A DNA stretch of 64,000 nt, taken from positions 186,001-250,000 of the forward strand of contig NZ_WTYT01000003.1 of assembly GCF_009827595.1 (NCBI RefSeq). The letters run 5' to 3'. The notes beneath the pieces are model-generated. The model saw nothing but the letters and a program-made list of their open reading frames with translations. It was not told the origin of the DNA and made no database searches. Made by a program: the position numbers and the translations under genes. Below are positions 16,531-25,165 of the stretch, piece by piece (position 1 is the first letter of the stretch; the number at the start of each line of letters is the position of its first letter). This DNA is from Altericroceibacterium endophyticum (GTDB lineage Bacteria > Pseudomonadota > Alphaproteobacteria > Sphingomonadales > Sphingomonadaceae).

Positions 16531-17490
16531 TCATTCGCCCAAAGCAGAACGTGCGTTCTGGGCGTCTTCCCAACCCTCCAGACGGCTGGCCAGTTCCGAA
16601 ACATCGTCAGGCAATATTATTTCCAGCCGGACAAGCTGATCGCCGCGATCGCCATTCTTGCGCGTAAATCCCTTGCCCTTGAGGCGCAGGACCCGGCCCG
16701 AACTGGAGCCGGCGGCGACGGTCAGCATCACCGCACCGTCCACGGTCGGCACCCTGACCTTGGCCCCGTTCACCGCTTCATTCAGCGTCAGCGGCAGGTC
16801 CAGCCGCACATCGTCGCCATCCCGTTCAAAAAAGGCGTGGCTGTCGATTTCGATAGTAACCAGACCATCGCCGGCGCCGCCCGGTCCGGCTTCGCCCTTG
16901 CCTTTGAGGCGCATCTGCGTGCCATCTTCCACCCCGGCGGGCAGTTTCAAATCGATCGTCTTGCCATCGCTCAGCGTGATTCGCTGATCCTTGCGGCTGG
17001 CGGCATCGGTGAAGGGGACTTTCAGGCGATACCGTACATCCGCGCCCTTGCGCGGCGGAGCGCGGTGACCGCCGCGGGTACCGGCCCTGCCGCCCATTCC
17101 GGCACCGCCCATGCCCGGGCCGCCGCGGCCAAATATACCTTCGAACAAATCGCTCAGATCCGGGGATTCGCCGCCCATGCCGCCAAAGTCCTGCGACGAA
17201 TAGCTGCGCTGGCCACCGCCATGGAAACCGCCGCCGCCTCTGCCGCCCATGCCGAAGGGGGAGGTCGGGTTGCCGTCGCCATCGATCTCTCCGCGATCGA
17301 ACTGACCGCGTTTTTCCTTGTCGGTCAGCAGGTCATAGGCCTGCGTTACCTTGGAGAATCTCTCCGTCGCTTGCGGATTATCCTTGTTGCGATCGGGGTG
17401 AAGTTCCTTCGCCAGTGTCCGATAAGCGGATTTGATGTCCTTCTCGCTTGCATTGCGGGAGATACCGAGTGTCGAATAAGGGTCTGCCAT
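16531..17490 (-). CDS. DnaJ/CbpA-type co-chaperone
   Basis: 319 residues. The J domain (1-65) has the HPD motif in 'AKELHPDRNKDNPQATERF'. A long Gly/Phe-rich linker follows (about 75-150), then two C-terminal substrate-binding beta domains. The cysteine-rich zinc domain of true DnaJ is missing, so this is a type II (CbpA-like) co-chaperone that stimulates DnaK ATPase. ATG 17490 begins the J domain. It is divergent from pdxH. Confidence 0.9.
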   Translation of the reverse strand: MADPYSTLGISRNASEKDIKSAYRTLAKELHPDRNKDNPQATERFSKVTQAYDLLTDKEKRGQFDRGEIDGDGNPTSPFGMGGRGGGGFHGGGQRSYSSQDFGGMGGESPDLSDLFEGIFGRGGPGMGGAGMGGRAGTRGGHRAPPRKGADVRYRLKVPFTDAASRKDQRITLSDGKTIDLKLPAGVEDGTQMRLKGKGEAGPGGAGDGLVTIEIDSHAFFERDGDDVRLDLPLTLNEAVNGAKVRVPTVDGAVMLTVAAGSSSGRVLRLKGKGFTRKNGDRGDQLVRLEIILPDDVSELASRLEGWEDAQNARSALGE

Positions 17491-17628
17491 GGTGTGTTAG
17501 CTAGGTAATGCAATTGCGCCGTGCAAGCCGCAGACACTCTCTTTTGCGAGGGTATAGGCATTTGCTCTGCGAAAGCTTTATAGGCACGCTTGGACGAGAT
17601 AGCGCAGGATGAAGGAATAACACCCCCC

Positions 17629-18258
17629 ATGAAGCTCGAAGAAAATGCGATTCCCGACAGCGATCCCTTTGTATTGTTTGAAGAATGGCTGACCGAAGCG
17701 AAGATCAGCGAGCCAAATGATGCCAATGCTATGGCGCTGGCCACCGCGACGGCTGATGCGGCGCCTTCGGTGCGCATGGTGCTGTTGAAGGGGCATGGCG
17801 CGGAATTGGGCGCGGAATTGGGCGATGCCGGCGGTTTCATTTTCTACACCAACGCGCAAAGCCGCAAGGGCGGGGAAATTCTCGCCAATCCGCAGGCGGC
17901 GCTGCTGTTTCACTGGAAGAGCCTGCGCCGGCAAATCCGCATCGAGGGACCGCTGACCGAAGTGTCGGCGCAGATGGCGGATGATTATTTCCATTCACGC
18001 CCATGGGTTTCGCAAATCGGTTCGGCCGCGTCCGATCAATCGCGCCCGCTGGATGACCGCTCGACCTATCTGAACCGGGTGGAAGAGCTGACCGAATTGT
18101 ATGAGGGCCAGGAAATTCCGCGTCCCCCGCATTGGACCGGTTTCCTGCTCACTCCTTCCGCGATGGAATTCTGGACCGACCGGCCCAACCGTCTGCACGA
18201 ACGGCGCCGCTTTGTCCGGCAGGGTGATGGCTGGTCCTCCAGCCTGCTTTATCCGTGA
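17629..18258 (+). CDS. pdxH: Pyridoxamine 5'-phosphate oxidase
   Basis: 209-residue FMN enzyme that oxidises pyridoxamine or pyridoxine 5'-phosphate to pyridoxal 5'-phosphate. Family features are '[20 protein letters not shown]', '[15 protein letters not shown]', '[20 protein letters not shown]', '[13 protein letters not shown]', and the C-terminal '[10 protein letters not shown]'. I chose ATG 17629 with AAGGA upstream; a TTG at 17590 would add 13 residues. The stop overlaps the GTG start of the cation transporter (GTGA). Confidence 0.94.
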   Translation: MKLEENAIPDSDPFVLFEEWLTEAKISEPNDANAMALATATADAAPSVRMVLLKGHGAELGAELGDAGGFIFYTNAQSRKGGEILANPQAALLFHWKSLRRQIRIEGPLTEVSAQMADDYFHSRPWVSQIGSAASDQSRPLDDRSTYLNRVEELTELYEGQEIPRPPHWTGFLLTPSAMEFWTDRPNRLHERRRFVRQGDGWSSSLLYP

Positions 18259-19226
18259 GCCATGAACTCAACCCCAAGGCGCGGGCGCGGCTGACTGCCA
18301 GTGCGGCAGGTGGCTCGATTCTGGTCGCCGGTCTGCTGGTCTCCCTCAAATTATGGGCTGCCTGGCGGACCGATTCCACGGCCATGCTCGGCAGTCTGGC
18401 TGATAGCGCGCTGGACCTTGTCGCCAGTCTTGCCACGCTGATCGGTGTCTGGATCGCGGCGCAGCCGGCGGATGAGGATCATCGTTTTGGCCATGGCAAG
18501 GCCGAGGCGCTGGCGGCCATGCTGCAAGTGGTGCTGATCGCATTGTCGGCTTTTGGCCTGACCTTTCGCGCGGTCGGTCAAATGCTGCAGGGCGGCTCTG
18601 TCGCTGCGGCAGAGGAAGGGATCGCCGTCTCGCTGATCGCGATTGCGGCCACTTTTGCCCTGCTGGCCTGGCAAAGGCATGTCATCCGCCGCACCGGTTC
18701 GGTCGCGATCGGGGCTGACCATGTGCATTATCAATCCGATTTGCTGCTGAATCTAGGGGTGATCGTGGCGCTGGCGCTGGATCAGTTTGCCGGTTTTGCG
18801 GGGGCGGATCCGCTGTTCGGTCTGGCGATTGCGCTATGGTTGGGGTGGGGCGCATGGCGTGCCTCCGGTGAGGCGATCAATCATTTGATGGACCGGGAAT
18901 GGCCCGAGGAAAAACGCACGCGTTTTCTGGAGGTGCTGGCCCGGCACCCGGAATTGCGCGGCGTGCATGATCTGCGCACGCGTACCAGCGGGATGCACGA
19001 TTTCGTGCAGTTCCATGCCGCCGTGGATGGTGCGATGACCGTTTCCGAAGCCCACCGTGTGATGGATGAGCTGGAAGAGCGGATCGAACGCGCATTTCCG
19101 GGGGTGGAAGTGCTCATTCATCCCGATCCCGAAGGGCGACTGACCGATCAGGCAGAAAGGTCGGATAGGAGCAGCCTGCAATCGGAGGAATTGTTGCCCG
19201 ACATAAAGACCGGAAAGCGGTCATGA
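18255..19226 (+). CDS. Cation diffusion facilitator family transporter
   Basis: 323 residues of the CDF family with six membrane segments (about 15-205) and a C-terminal cytoplasmic regulatory domain. Metal-site residues are visible in '[12 protein letters not shown]' (TM2) and '[14 protein letters not shown]' (TM5), the DxxxD/HxxxD pattern of FieF/YiiP-like Zn2+/Fe2+ exporters. The protein exports divalent cations in exchange for protons. The GTG at 18255 overlaps the pdxH stop, and its own stop overlaps the next ATG. Confidence 0.9.
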   Translation: MSHELNPKARARLTASAAGGSILVAGLLVSLKLWAAWRTDSTAMLGSLADSALDLVASLATLIGVWIAAQPADEDHRFGHGKAEALAAMLQVVLIALSAFGLTFRAVGQMLQGGSVAAAEEGIAVSLIAIAATFALLAWQRHVIRRTGSVAIGADHVHYQSDLLLNLGVIVALALDQFAGFAGADPLFGLAIALWLGWGAWRASGEAINHLMDREWPEEKRTRFLEVLARHPELRGVHDLRTRTSGMHDFVQFHAAVDGAMTVSEAHRVMDELEERIERAFPGVEVLIHPDPEGRLTDQAERSDRSSLQSEELLPDIKTGKRS

Positions 19227-20029
19227 CCGGCGCGCTGCCCTATTGGCATGTGGATGCCTTTTCCGCGCGGCCTTTTGGCGGCAATCAGGCCGCCGTCATG
19301 CCCCTGCCGCAGTGGCTGCCCGATGCTGTGTTGCAGGCCATCGGGGAAGAAAACAACTTTGCCGAAACCGCCTTTCTCGTAGCGCAGGACGGCGGGCCAG
19401 CGGATTATGAATTGCGCTGGTTCACGCCTGAATGTGAAATCCGTCTCTGCGGCCATGCGACGCTGGCGTCCGGCCATGTCTTGCTTTCGCAAGAGCCGGA
19501 GCGGGACCATGTGACCTTTGCAACGCGGCAGGCGGGCATTCTGGAAGTGCGCCGTATGGCCGAAGGCGGCTATGCGCTGGCTTTACCGGTGATCGAGACC
19601 CAGCCACATGTATGGGCGGAAGCGGTGGAAGGGCTGGGGTCAGAGCCTGAGGAGGTCCTTCGCAATAAGGATGGCTACACGATCTTCCGCTATGCTTCCG
19701 AAACGATCATTCGCCGCCTGACCCCTGATTTTGACAGGCTGGCACGGCTGGGCGATGACCAGTTCATCTGCACGGCGCCGGGTGATGGCACCGATGTGGT
19801 CAGCCGCGTATTTGTCCCCGGTGCCGGTTTGCCCGAGGACAGCGTCACCGGATCAGCGCATGCCGCGCTGACCCCCTATTGGGCAACGCGCCTGGGCCGT
19901 GATCACTTCACTGCGCATCAGGCATCGCGGCGCGGGGGCGATCTGTCATGCCGGCTGGATGGGGACCGCGCCTGGCTGGGCGGACCTTGCACAACCGTGG
20001 TCGACGGGCAGTTCTATTTGCCGGAATAA
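19223..20029 (+). CDS. PhzF family isomerase/epimerase
   Basis: 268 residues of the PhzF/DapF-like fold. Family segments include 'YWHVDAFSARPFGGNQAAVM' at the start, 'NNFAETAF', 'RWFTPECEIRLCGHATLASG' and 'DSVTGSAHAALTPYWATRLG'. True PhzF isomerises a phenazine precursor, but most homologues outside phenazine clusters have unknown substrates and no phenazine genes are present here. It is coupled by ATGA to the CDF transporter. Its last 16 nt overlap the end of the convergent serine hydrolase gene. Confidence 0.88.
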   Translation: MTGALPYWHVDAFSARPFGGNQAAVMPLPQWLPDAVLQAIGEENNFAETAFLVAQDGGPADYELRWFTPECEIRLCGHATLASGHVLLSQEPERDHVTFATRQAGILEVRRMAEGGYALALPVIETQPHVWAEAVEGLGSEPEEVLRNKDGYTIFRYASETIIRRLTPDFDRLARLGDDQFICTAPGDGTDVVSRVFVPGAGLPEDSVTGSAHAALTPYWATRLGRDHFTAHQASRRGGDLSCRLDGDRAWLGGPCTTVVDGQFYLPE

Positions 20030-21144
20030 ACGTCCAGCACATCGGCGAGCGCCTGTTGCAGAGCCGGTCGCTCGCTTTCCTCGGTCTGTCCGAGTCGCAC
20101 CAGAGTGAGCTTTTTCTCCGGCCAGACGATCACATATTGTCCCTGATGCCCGACGGCCGCGAAAATGCTCTCTGGCAGGCGATCGGGAAACAAGACGGTG
20201 CGATGCGTATCGGATTCGCGGTTCAGCCAGAGACTCGCGCCATAATCGGGTGCTGCGGGAGACGGCGAGGTCATGAAGTTCACCCAGCCGCGTGGCACCA
20301 GCTGAATGCCGCGCTCCGAGCCGCCATGACGCAGCAGCTCGCCGAATTTTGCCCAGTCCCGGGCATTGGCCCAGATCATGCTGCCGCCGATCATCGTGCC
20401 ACTGGCGTCATATTCTGCCCGCATGGAATCCATTCCCAGCGGCGCGATCAAGCGTGATTGAAGAAAGGCGGCAACCTGTTCACGCCGCTGATCGGGTGAT
20501 CCCCCGGGGGCCAGCACCCGCGCGGCAATATCCATCAGGACGATGGAATTCGCGGTTGAATAGGTGAATTGCGTCCCCGGTTCGAATTCCAGTGGCTGCG
20601 CTTCGGCGGCTTGCGCCATGTGATCGCGCCCGTCCAGAAACAGCATTCTCACCGTATCCGCCTGCGTGATGTCGGGGGCCGTTTCGGCATGGCGCAGACC
20701 AGAGCGCATTTGCAGCAATTGGCGGATGGTAATGTCGCCGCGTGGATCACCTGCCCGGCGCCAGCGCGGAATGGGGGCATCCTCATCCAGCTGCAGCCGC
20801 CCTTCGGCAATCAGGATACCGGTCAGGACGCCGGTCACCGTCTTCGCCATCGACCAGCCCAGAAAGCGCGTATCGGCATCATAGGGTTCGGCATAGCGTT
20901 CTGCCGCTACCTCGCCCGCATGCATCAGGATGACGGCCCGGGTTTCGCCAAGATCCTCCCGCGTGAACAAGGCATCCACGCGCCGGGCCAGCGTTTCGCG
21001 ATCAGTGCCCGGCTTTTCCGCTATCGTGGCCATGACTTCAGGCGCCACAGGCGGCGGACCATCCGGTGCGGCATCTCCACAGGATGCCAGCAGGAAGGCT
21101 GGCAGCAGGAGGCTTAACAGGGTAGGGGTAAGAGGCCGTTTCAT
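20014..21144 (-). CDS. Lipoprotein serine hydrolase (beta-lactamase/class C family)
   Basis: 376 residues. The lipoprotein signal has a lipobox at 'LLASC' (Cys22). The mature part is a penicillin-binding-protein-like serine hydrolase with the SxxK motif in 'LGWSMAKTVTG' (about Ser98 and Lys101), a Tyr segment 'TYSTANSIVL' in place of the usual YxN, and a late 'AVGHQGQYVIV' in the KTG position. This family includes esterases, D-aminopeptidases and PBPs; the substrate is unknown. I chose ATG 21144, which begins the signal peptide and has GGAG upstream. It diverges from a small membrane protein gene 31 nt away. Confidence 0.88.
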   Translation of the reverse strand: MKRPLTPTLLSLLLPAFLLASCGDAAPDGPPPVAPEVMATIAEKPGTDRETLARRVDALFTREDLGETRAVILMHAGEVAAERYAEPYDADTRFLGWSMAKTVTGVLTGILIAEGRLQLDEDAPIPRWRRAGDPRGDITIRQLLQMRSGLRHAETAPDITQADTVRMLFLDGRDHMAQAAEAQPLEFEPGTQFTYSTANSIVLMDIAARVLAPGGSPDQRREQVAAFLQSRLIAPLGMDSMRAEYDASGTMIGGSMIWANARDWAKFGELLRHGGSERGIQLVPRGWVNFMTSPSPAAPDYGASLWLNRESDTHRTVLFPDRLPESIFAAVGHQGQYVIVWPEKKLTLVRLGQTEESERPALQQALADVLDVYSGK

Positions 21145-21175
21145 GCGGCATGCTCCATCTTCCAGACAGGCAATA

Positions 21176-21535
21176 ATGGCAACTGCAAAGCGACAGGCAA
21201 GTGATCGGCAGCACCGCGGCATCGCGTCATACTGGCAGATTATCGGCGTATTGGCTCTGCTGGCGGCGGGGCTAAGCTGGTTTTATCGTGCCCAGATTGA
21301 TGAACAGGCCCGCGCCGGAGTCGCTGCTGGCGCGCATATTGCCTGTTCCTGCCATTATATTGGCGGCCGCGCCCTGGATGACTGCACCAGGGATTTTGAA
21401 CCGGGCATGGAATGGGTGTTCGTCAGTCAGGATAAAACCAACCAGTCGGTAACGGCCTATATCCCGCTGATTGCGAGCGATAGCGCCACCTATAGTCCGG
21501 CAAAGGGCTGTGTGCTCGACCGCTGGCACCGCTAG
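21176..21535 (+). CDS. Small single-pass membrane protein of unknown function
   Basis: 119 residues. A basic N-terminus (about 1-18) leads to one hydrophobic segment, 'IIGVLALLAAGLSWFYRAQI', and then a periplasmic domain of about 75 residues with four cysteines ('HIACSCHYIGGRALDDCTRD', 'AKGCVLDRW'). I do not recognise the family. The ATG at 21176 is 31 nt from the divergent start of the serine hydrolase lipoprotein, so the two may share a control region and act in the same compartment. It ends 3 nt before the convergent mnmA stop. Confidence 0.6.
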   Translation: MATAKRQASDRQHRGIASYWQIIGVLALLAAGLSWFYRAQIDEQARAGVAAGAHIACSCHYIGGRALDDCTRDFEPGMEWVFVSQDKTNQSVTAYIPLIASDSATYSPAKGCVLDRWHR

Positions 21536-21538
21536 GGC

Positions 21539-22696
21539 TCAGCCTATGGCTTGCTCGGTTTCTTCAATCCAGCCACCCCCGACGACTCGGTCCCCAGCAT
21601 AAAGTACCGCGGCCTGCCCCGGTGCGACGCCGAATTCGGGCGTTGCGAAACGAATGGTGGTTTCGGCTCCATCGCCAATGGAACCATCCAGCGTGACCGG
21701 CACGGGCTTTGACAGCGACCGAACCTTCGCGCTCAGCGGCATATCGGGCAGCAGGCCAATCCGATTCGTTTCGGTGATCCGCGCCGCGCAAACCCCCAGC
21801 ATACGCTTGGGGCCGACCTTCACCTGCGCAGCGGCGGCATCTATTGCGATGACATAAAGCGGCTCTGGCTGGCCGCCAATATCAAGCCCGCGGCGCTGGC
21901 CAACGGTATAGTGAATAACGCCGGGATGGCGGCCCAGTTCTTCGCCGGTTTCTGCATGGACGATGGCGCCCTCACGCCCACCCTCGGGCCGCATGGATTT
22001 GACGATCTTGGCGTAATCGCCATCGGGAACGAAGCAGATATCCTGACTGTCCGGTTTGCCCGCCACGGTCAGGCCGAATTCCTCGGCGATTTCGCGGACC
22101 TGGCTCTTGGGCAGATCTCCCAGCGGGAAACGCAGATAATCCAGCTGCTCCTCGGTCGTGGCATAGAGAAAGTAGGACTGGTCGCGCGCCGGATCATGCG
22201 CGCGGTGCAATTCCACGCCATTGGCGCCTTCGACTCGGCGGACGTAATGGCCGGTTGCCAGACAATCGGCCCCCAATTCGCGCGCCATGCGCAGCAGATC
22301 GGTGAATTTCGGACCCATATTGCAGCGAATGCAGGGAATCGGTGTCCGCCCGGCGAGATAATCATCGGCAAACCGCTCCACCACGTCTTCACGGAAGGAG
22401 CTTTCATGATCGAACACGTAATGTGCAATGCCGAGTCGGTCCGCGACATTGCGTGCATCGCGGATATCATCGCCGGCGCAGCAGGCGCCTTTACGCCCGG
22501 TGGCGGCCCCATAATCATAAAGTTGCAGCGTGATGCCGATCACTTCGGCTCCGCTGGCGGCGGCGAGGGCGGCGACAACGGAGGAATCGACTCCGCCGGA
22601 CATGGCAACCACAATCCGGCATTCGGCTGCTGGTCGCGGCAAAGCGAACATGTCGGCTGGCGATATCCGGGAATCTATCTGAAAAGGCGCGTTCAT
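21539..22696 (-). CDS. mnmA: tRNA-specific 2-thiouridylase MnmA
   Basis: 385 residues. It makes 2-thiouridine at wobble U34 of tRNA Lys, Glu and Gln using sulfur from a cysteine desulfurase relay. The PP-loop '[17 protein letters not shown]' is at about 30-46. The catalytic cysteines lie in '[16 protein letters not shown]' and '[16 protein letters not shown]'. It carries the 'KGACCAGDD' insertion seen in alphaproteobacterial enzymes. Central tRNA-binding and C-terminal beta-barrel domains are present. Confidence 0.95.
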   Translation of the reverse strand: MNAPFQIDSRISPADMFALPRPAAECRIVVAMSGGVDSSVVAALAAASGAEVIGITLQLYDYGAATGRKGACCAGDDIRDARNVADRLGIAHYVFDHESSFREDVVERFADDYLAGRTPIPCIRCNMGPKFTDLLRMARELGADCLATGHYVRRVEGANGVELHRAHDPARDQSYFLYATTEEQLDYLRFPLGDLPKSQVREIAEEFGLTVAGKPDSQDICFVPDGDYAKIVKSMRPEGGREGAIVHAETGEELGRHPGVIHYTVGQRRGLDIGGQPEPLYVIAIDAAAAQVKVGPKRMLGVCAARITETNRIGLLPDMPLSAKVRSLSKPVPVTLDGSIGDGAETTIRFATPEFGVAPGQAAVLYAGDRVVGGGWIEETEQAIG

Positions 22697-22811
22697 ATGC
22701 GCCCCTTACACCGCTGCGCCGTTAACCGCAAAGGGCGGGATATCCATGCTTAACAAGGCGTAACCAGGCAGTTTACCGGTTCTTGATGCTTGCCTGACTA
22801 AAACAGGGAGC

Positions 22812-23072
22812 ATGACAAACAAACGACCCTTCTCAAAACGCCGCACAGGCCGGTTACGCCCGATGTCCTGGGGGGAATTGACGAATCGTTTATCATGTCA
22901 GGAAGACACCCGCGGATCAGAGGAAATCGCAGCCGATGCTCCCTTGCAGCGCATTGCAGGCATCGAAGGTTACCGAGTTGTTAACTTTGATCATTTAGTT
23001 AACGGCAATGATCGTGAAGCTACGAAATCTGGGCAGATACGAGGAACGGCCACAAAGCGGGGACGACAATGA
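22812..23072 (+). CDS. Possible small basic protein translationally coupled to sciP
   Basis: 86-codon frame with a good AGGGAG site just before its ATG and an ATGA overlap with sciP. The product is basic, with no recognisable domain ('MTNKRPFSKRRTGRLRPMSW' at its start). Against it, the tract is poorer in GC than its neighbours and contains a GTTAAC palindrome that looks regulatory, so this could be the leader of sciP rather than a gene. If expressed, it would be co-translated with the cell-cycle regulator. Confidence 0.3.
   Translation: MTNKRPFSKRRTGRLRPMSWGELTNRLSCQEDTRGSEEIAADAPLQRIAGIEGYRVVNFDHLVNGNDREATKSGQIRGTATKRGRQ
22980..23003. promoter_or_regulatory. GTTAAC palindromic element upstream of sciP
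   Basis: GTTAAC at 22980-22985 is repeated at 22998-23003, with TGATCA (22988-22993) between, giving an almost symmetrical 24-bp element 66-89 nt before the sciP ATG. It resembles half-sites recognised by CtrA (TTAA), but the spacing is 14 nt, not the canonical 7, so the regulator is uncertain. Confidence 0.35.
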
Positions 23073-23368
23073 TCGAGAATCAGAAAATTCGGCCAGCTAA
23101 GGTAATCGGCCCTCTGGGAGAGCCCCTTACGGTGGAAGATCTGCCCAAGCCCAATACCAAGCGCTGGGTGGTTCGCCGTAAGGCTGAAGTTGTAGCCGCC
23201 GTTAATGGTGGTTTGCTCACTCTGGATGAAGTTCTGGACCGATATGGTCTGACCATTGAGGAATTTGCCAGCTGGCAAAGAGCGGTCGATCGCTCCGGCA
23301 TGCAGGGCCTCCGCGTCACGCGGATTCAGCATTATCGTGATTTATACGAACGGCAGCTGAAATACTAA
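23069..23368 (+). CDS. sciP: CtrA inhibitor SciP (DUF1153)
   Basis: 99 residues matching DUF1153/SciP. In Caulobacter, SciP is a small helix-turn-helix protein that binds CtrA and blocks its activation of target promoters in G1 cells. Characteristic segments are 'VIGPLGEPLTVEDLPKPNTK', 'RWVVRRKAEVVAAVNGG', 'LTLDEVLDRYGLTIEEFASW' and 'RVTRIQHYRD'. GGGGACG precedes the ATG. It sits behind a short possible ORF and a palindromic element and in front of a stress-promoter gene. ctrA itself is not in the window. Confidence 0.93.
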   Translation: MIENQKIRPAKVIGPLGEPLTVEDLPKPNTKRWVVRRKAEVVAAVNGGLLTLDEVLDRYGLTIEEFASWQRAVDRSGMQGLRVTRIQHYRDLYERQLKY

Positions 23369-23395
23369 ACGCCAACTCTCTCGATTAACCTCTGG

Positions 23396-23420
23396 GGAAC
23401 ATTACGTTAAACCAGCTGTT
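23396..23420 (+). promoter_or_regulatory. EcfG-like promoter for the GlsB-type gene
   Basis: GGAAC at 23396-23400, a 16-nt spacer, then TGTT at 23417-23420. The general-stress sigma factor EcfG of Alphaproteobacteria reads GGAAC-N16/17-CGTT, so the -35 is exact and the -10 matches 3 of 4. It lies 48 nt upstream of a stress-family gene, which adds weight. Confidence 0.5.
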
Positions 23421-23467
23421 TAGGAACCATCGCATGCATGATGCGGGATAAACAGGAGGATTGGCTA

Positions 23468-23734
23468 ATGGGTTGGATTATTGCATTGATCGTCGGCGGT
23501 GTGGCCGGCTGGCTCGCCAGTATGGTCATGAACCGTGATGCTTCCATGGGCATTTTCTGGAACATTGTTGTCGGCTGTGTGGGTTCTCTCATCGGTAACG
23601 CCATCTCCCAGTCACTGGGCGGTCCGGGCGGTACGGTCCAGGCGTTTTCGCTTACTGGTCTGATCATCGCTTTTGTCGGCGCCGTGGTGCTGCTCGCAAT
23701 CGTGAACCTTATTCAACGCGGCCGGGTACGGTAA
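23468..23734 (+). CDS. GlsB/YeaQ/YmgE family stress-response membrane protein
   Basis: 88 residues with three hydrophobic segments: 'WIIALIVGGVAGWLASMVM', 'IFWNIVVGCVGSLIGNAISQ' and 'FSLTGLIIAFVGAVVLLAIV'. This small glycine-rich inner-membrane family (transglycosylase-associated protein) is often induced by stress, but its molecular function is unknown. AGGAGG lies 8 nt before ATG 23468; an earlier in-frame ATG (23438) precedes that site and is rejected. A strong terminator follows, so it is monocistronic, with an EcfG-like promoter upstream. Confidence 0.88.
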   Translation: MGWIIALIVGGVAGWLASMVMNRDASMGIFWNIVVGCVGSLIGNAISQSLGGPGGTVQAFSLTGLIIAFVGAVVLLAIVNLIQRGRVR

Positions 23735-23764
23735 CACCGTCCCCAACGTGACAAGATATGAATG

Positions 23765-23791
23765 AATGGCGGGCTTCGGTCCGCCATTTTT
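23765..23791 (+). terminator. Rho-independent terminator after the GlsB-type gene
   Basis: 10-bp stem AATGGCGGGC (23765-23774) / GTCCGCCATT (23779-23788) with a UUCG tetraloop and a T-run to 23791. It is a strong terminator 31 nt after the stop codon. Confidence 0.92.
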
Positions 23792-23828
23792 GTGTGCGCT
23801 TTGTCGAATTGTTATTGCTGTCCGTAGA

Positions 23829-23862
23829 ACATGTTTTGGCCGCATGTAGCTCGCTATATAAT
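23829..23862 (+). promoter_or_regulatory. Promoter and operator-like inverted repeat for the RND operon
   Basis: A perfect TATAAT -10 stands at 23857-23862, with TTTTGG at 23834-23839 (17-nt spacer) as a weak -35. The inverted repeat ACATG (23829-23833) / CATGT (23843-23847), with a 9-nt spacer, overlaps the -35 region and could bind a TetR- or MarR-type repressor. No regulator gene is adjacent. The RND adaptor ATG is 92 nt downstream. Confidence 0.45.
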
Positions 23863-23953
23863 CGGTCTGCTGGTAAAGCGCTGCTATTGGCAGTAGATAA
23901 TCACACTGCATGCGCTCCGCCAGAAAGGCGAAGCTACGGGGCTGAAAGCACAA

Positions 23954-25162
23954 ATGAATTACGAAGCAAGTGTCCAGGCTGATTATGATGGTACACCGCC
24001 TCCTTCCGAAGGGGATGTTCTTGTGGATGAGCAGGAAGTCTCCCGGCGCAAGCGGGTTATTATCATTGGCGCAGTAATCGGTGTGCTGGCCGTCCTGGCA
24101 TTGCTGTTTATGATGATGCACGGCTCCGAAGATGAACCCTTCCAGGCTTCTGCGGACCAGCTCCCCAGCGTAACAGTCGCCGCACCTGGCACCGGCACCA
24201 TTTCCGGCCAGATCATGGCCACTGGCACACTTGCTGCCCGCCGCGAAATGCCCGTTGGCATTGCGGGTGAGGGTGGCCGCGTCGTTTCCGTCCCGGTTGA
24301 TGCCGGTGAGTGGGTGAAGGCGGGGCAGGTGCTGGCGGTGATCGATCGTTCAGTACAAAATCAGCAAGTTAATTCGGCCCGCGCACAAATCGATGCGCGC
24401 AAGGCCGATGCCCGGCTGGCTCAGGCCAATCTTGATCGTGCGCTGAAACTGGTCGACCGGGGCTTTATCAGCACCGCCGATGTCGACCGGCTGACCGCCA
24501 CGCGCGATGCCGCCAATGCGCAGGTCAAGATTGCCGAGGCGCAATATCAGGAACTCGTTGCCCGCAGTAACCGGCTCAATGTCACGGCCCCTGCCTCAGG
24601 CTTGTTGCTCGAACGGAATGTGGAGCCGGGACAGGTGGTGTCTTCGGGCAGCGGAACCTTGTTTTCCATCGCCAAAGGCGGGGAAATGGAGCTGTTGGCG
24701 CGGTTGAGCGAAGATGATCTGGCCAAGGTGTCGGTTGGCTCCAAGGCCACGGTTACGCCAGTGGGCTCAGGCGAACAATTTACCGGCCAGGTGTGGCAGG
24801 TTTCGCCAACGATCGACCCGGATAACCGGCAGGGTCTTGCACGGATCGCGCTCTCCTATGCCAAAGATCTGCGTCCCGGTGGTTTCGCCAGCGCGCAAAT
24901 CAATGGCGGGTCGCTGGTCGCGCCGCGCCTGCCCGAAAGCGCTATTCAGTCGGACGAACAGGGCAGCTACGTCTTCATCGTCAAGCCGGACAATACGGTG
25001 GCGAAGCAGCGGGTCCAAACCGGCGTTGTGACAGAGGGTGGCATTGCCATCATCGACGGGCTTGATGGCACGGAAAAAGTGGTGCTGCGCGCAGGTGGCT
25101 TCCTGAATGAAGGCGACACGGTTAAACCGGTTGTTGAAACCGGCGAAGAAGCGGCGAATTAA
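23954..25162 (+). CDS. RND efflux periplasmic adaptor subunit (membrane fusion protein)
   Basis: 402 residues. An N-terminal cytoplasmic segment is followed by one membrane anchor ('VIIIGAVIGVLAVLALLFMM', about 35-55). The HlyD/AcrA-type parts follow: a barrel-sandwich half ('VVSVPVDAGEWVKAGQVLAV'), an alpha-hairpin (about 135-200), a second lipoyl half ('VTAPASGLLLERNVEPGQVV'), and the beta-barrel and membrane-proximal domains. It links the inner-membrane pump encoded 3 nt downstream to an outer-membrane channel. It resembles MdtA/MexC-like adaptors; the substrate cannot be assigned. No channel gene follows in this operon. Confidence 0.9.
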   Translation: MNYEASVQADYDGTPPPSEGDVLVDEQEVSRRKRVIIIGAVIGVLAVLALLFMMMHGSEDEPFQASADQLPSVTVAAPGTGTISGQIMATGTLAARREMPVGIAGEGGRVVSVPVDAGEWVKAGQVLAVIDRSVQNQQVNSARAQIDARKADARLAQANLDRALKLVDRGFISTADVDRLTATRDAANAQVKIAEAQYQELVARSNRLNVTAPASGLLLERNVEPGQVVSSGSGTLFSIAKGGEMELLARLSEDDLAKVSVGSKATVTPVGSGEQFTGQVWQVSPTIDPDNRQGLARIALSYAKDLRPGGFASAQINGGSLVAPRLPESAIQSDEQGSYVFIVKPDNTVAKQRVQTGVVTEGGIAIIDGLDGTEKVVLRAGGFLNEGDTVKPVVETGEEAAN

Positions 25163-25165
25163 GCC

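Noticed and set aside
22748-22765. Possible CtrA box (TTAA then TAAC) upstream of mnmA
   Set aside because: Only the first half-site matches TTAA-N7-TTAAC; the second differs in more than one position.
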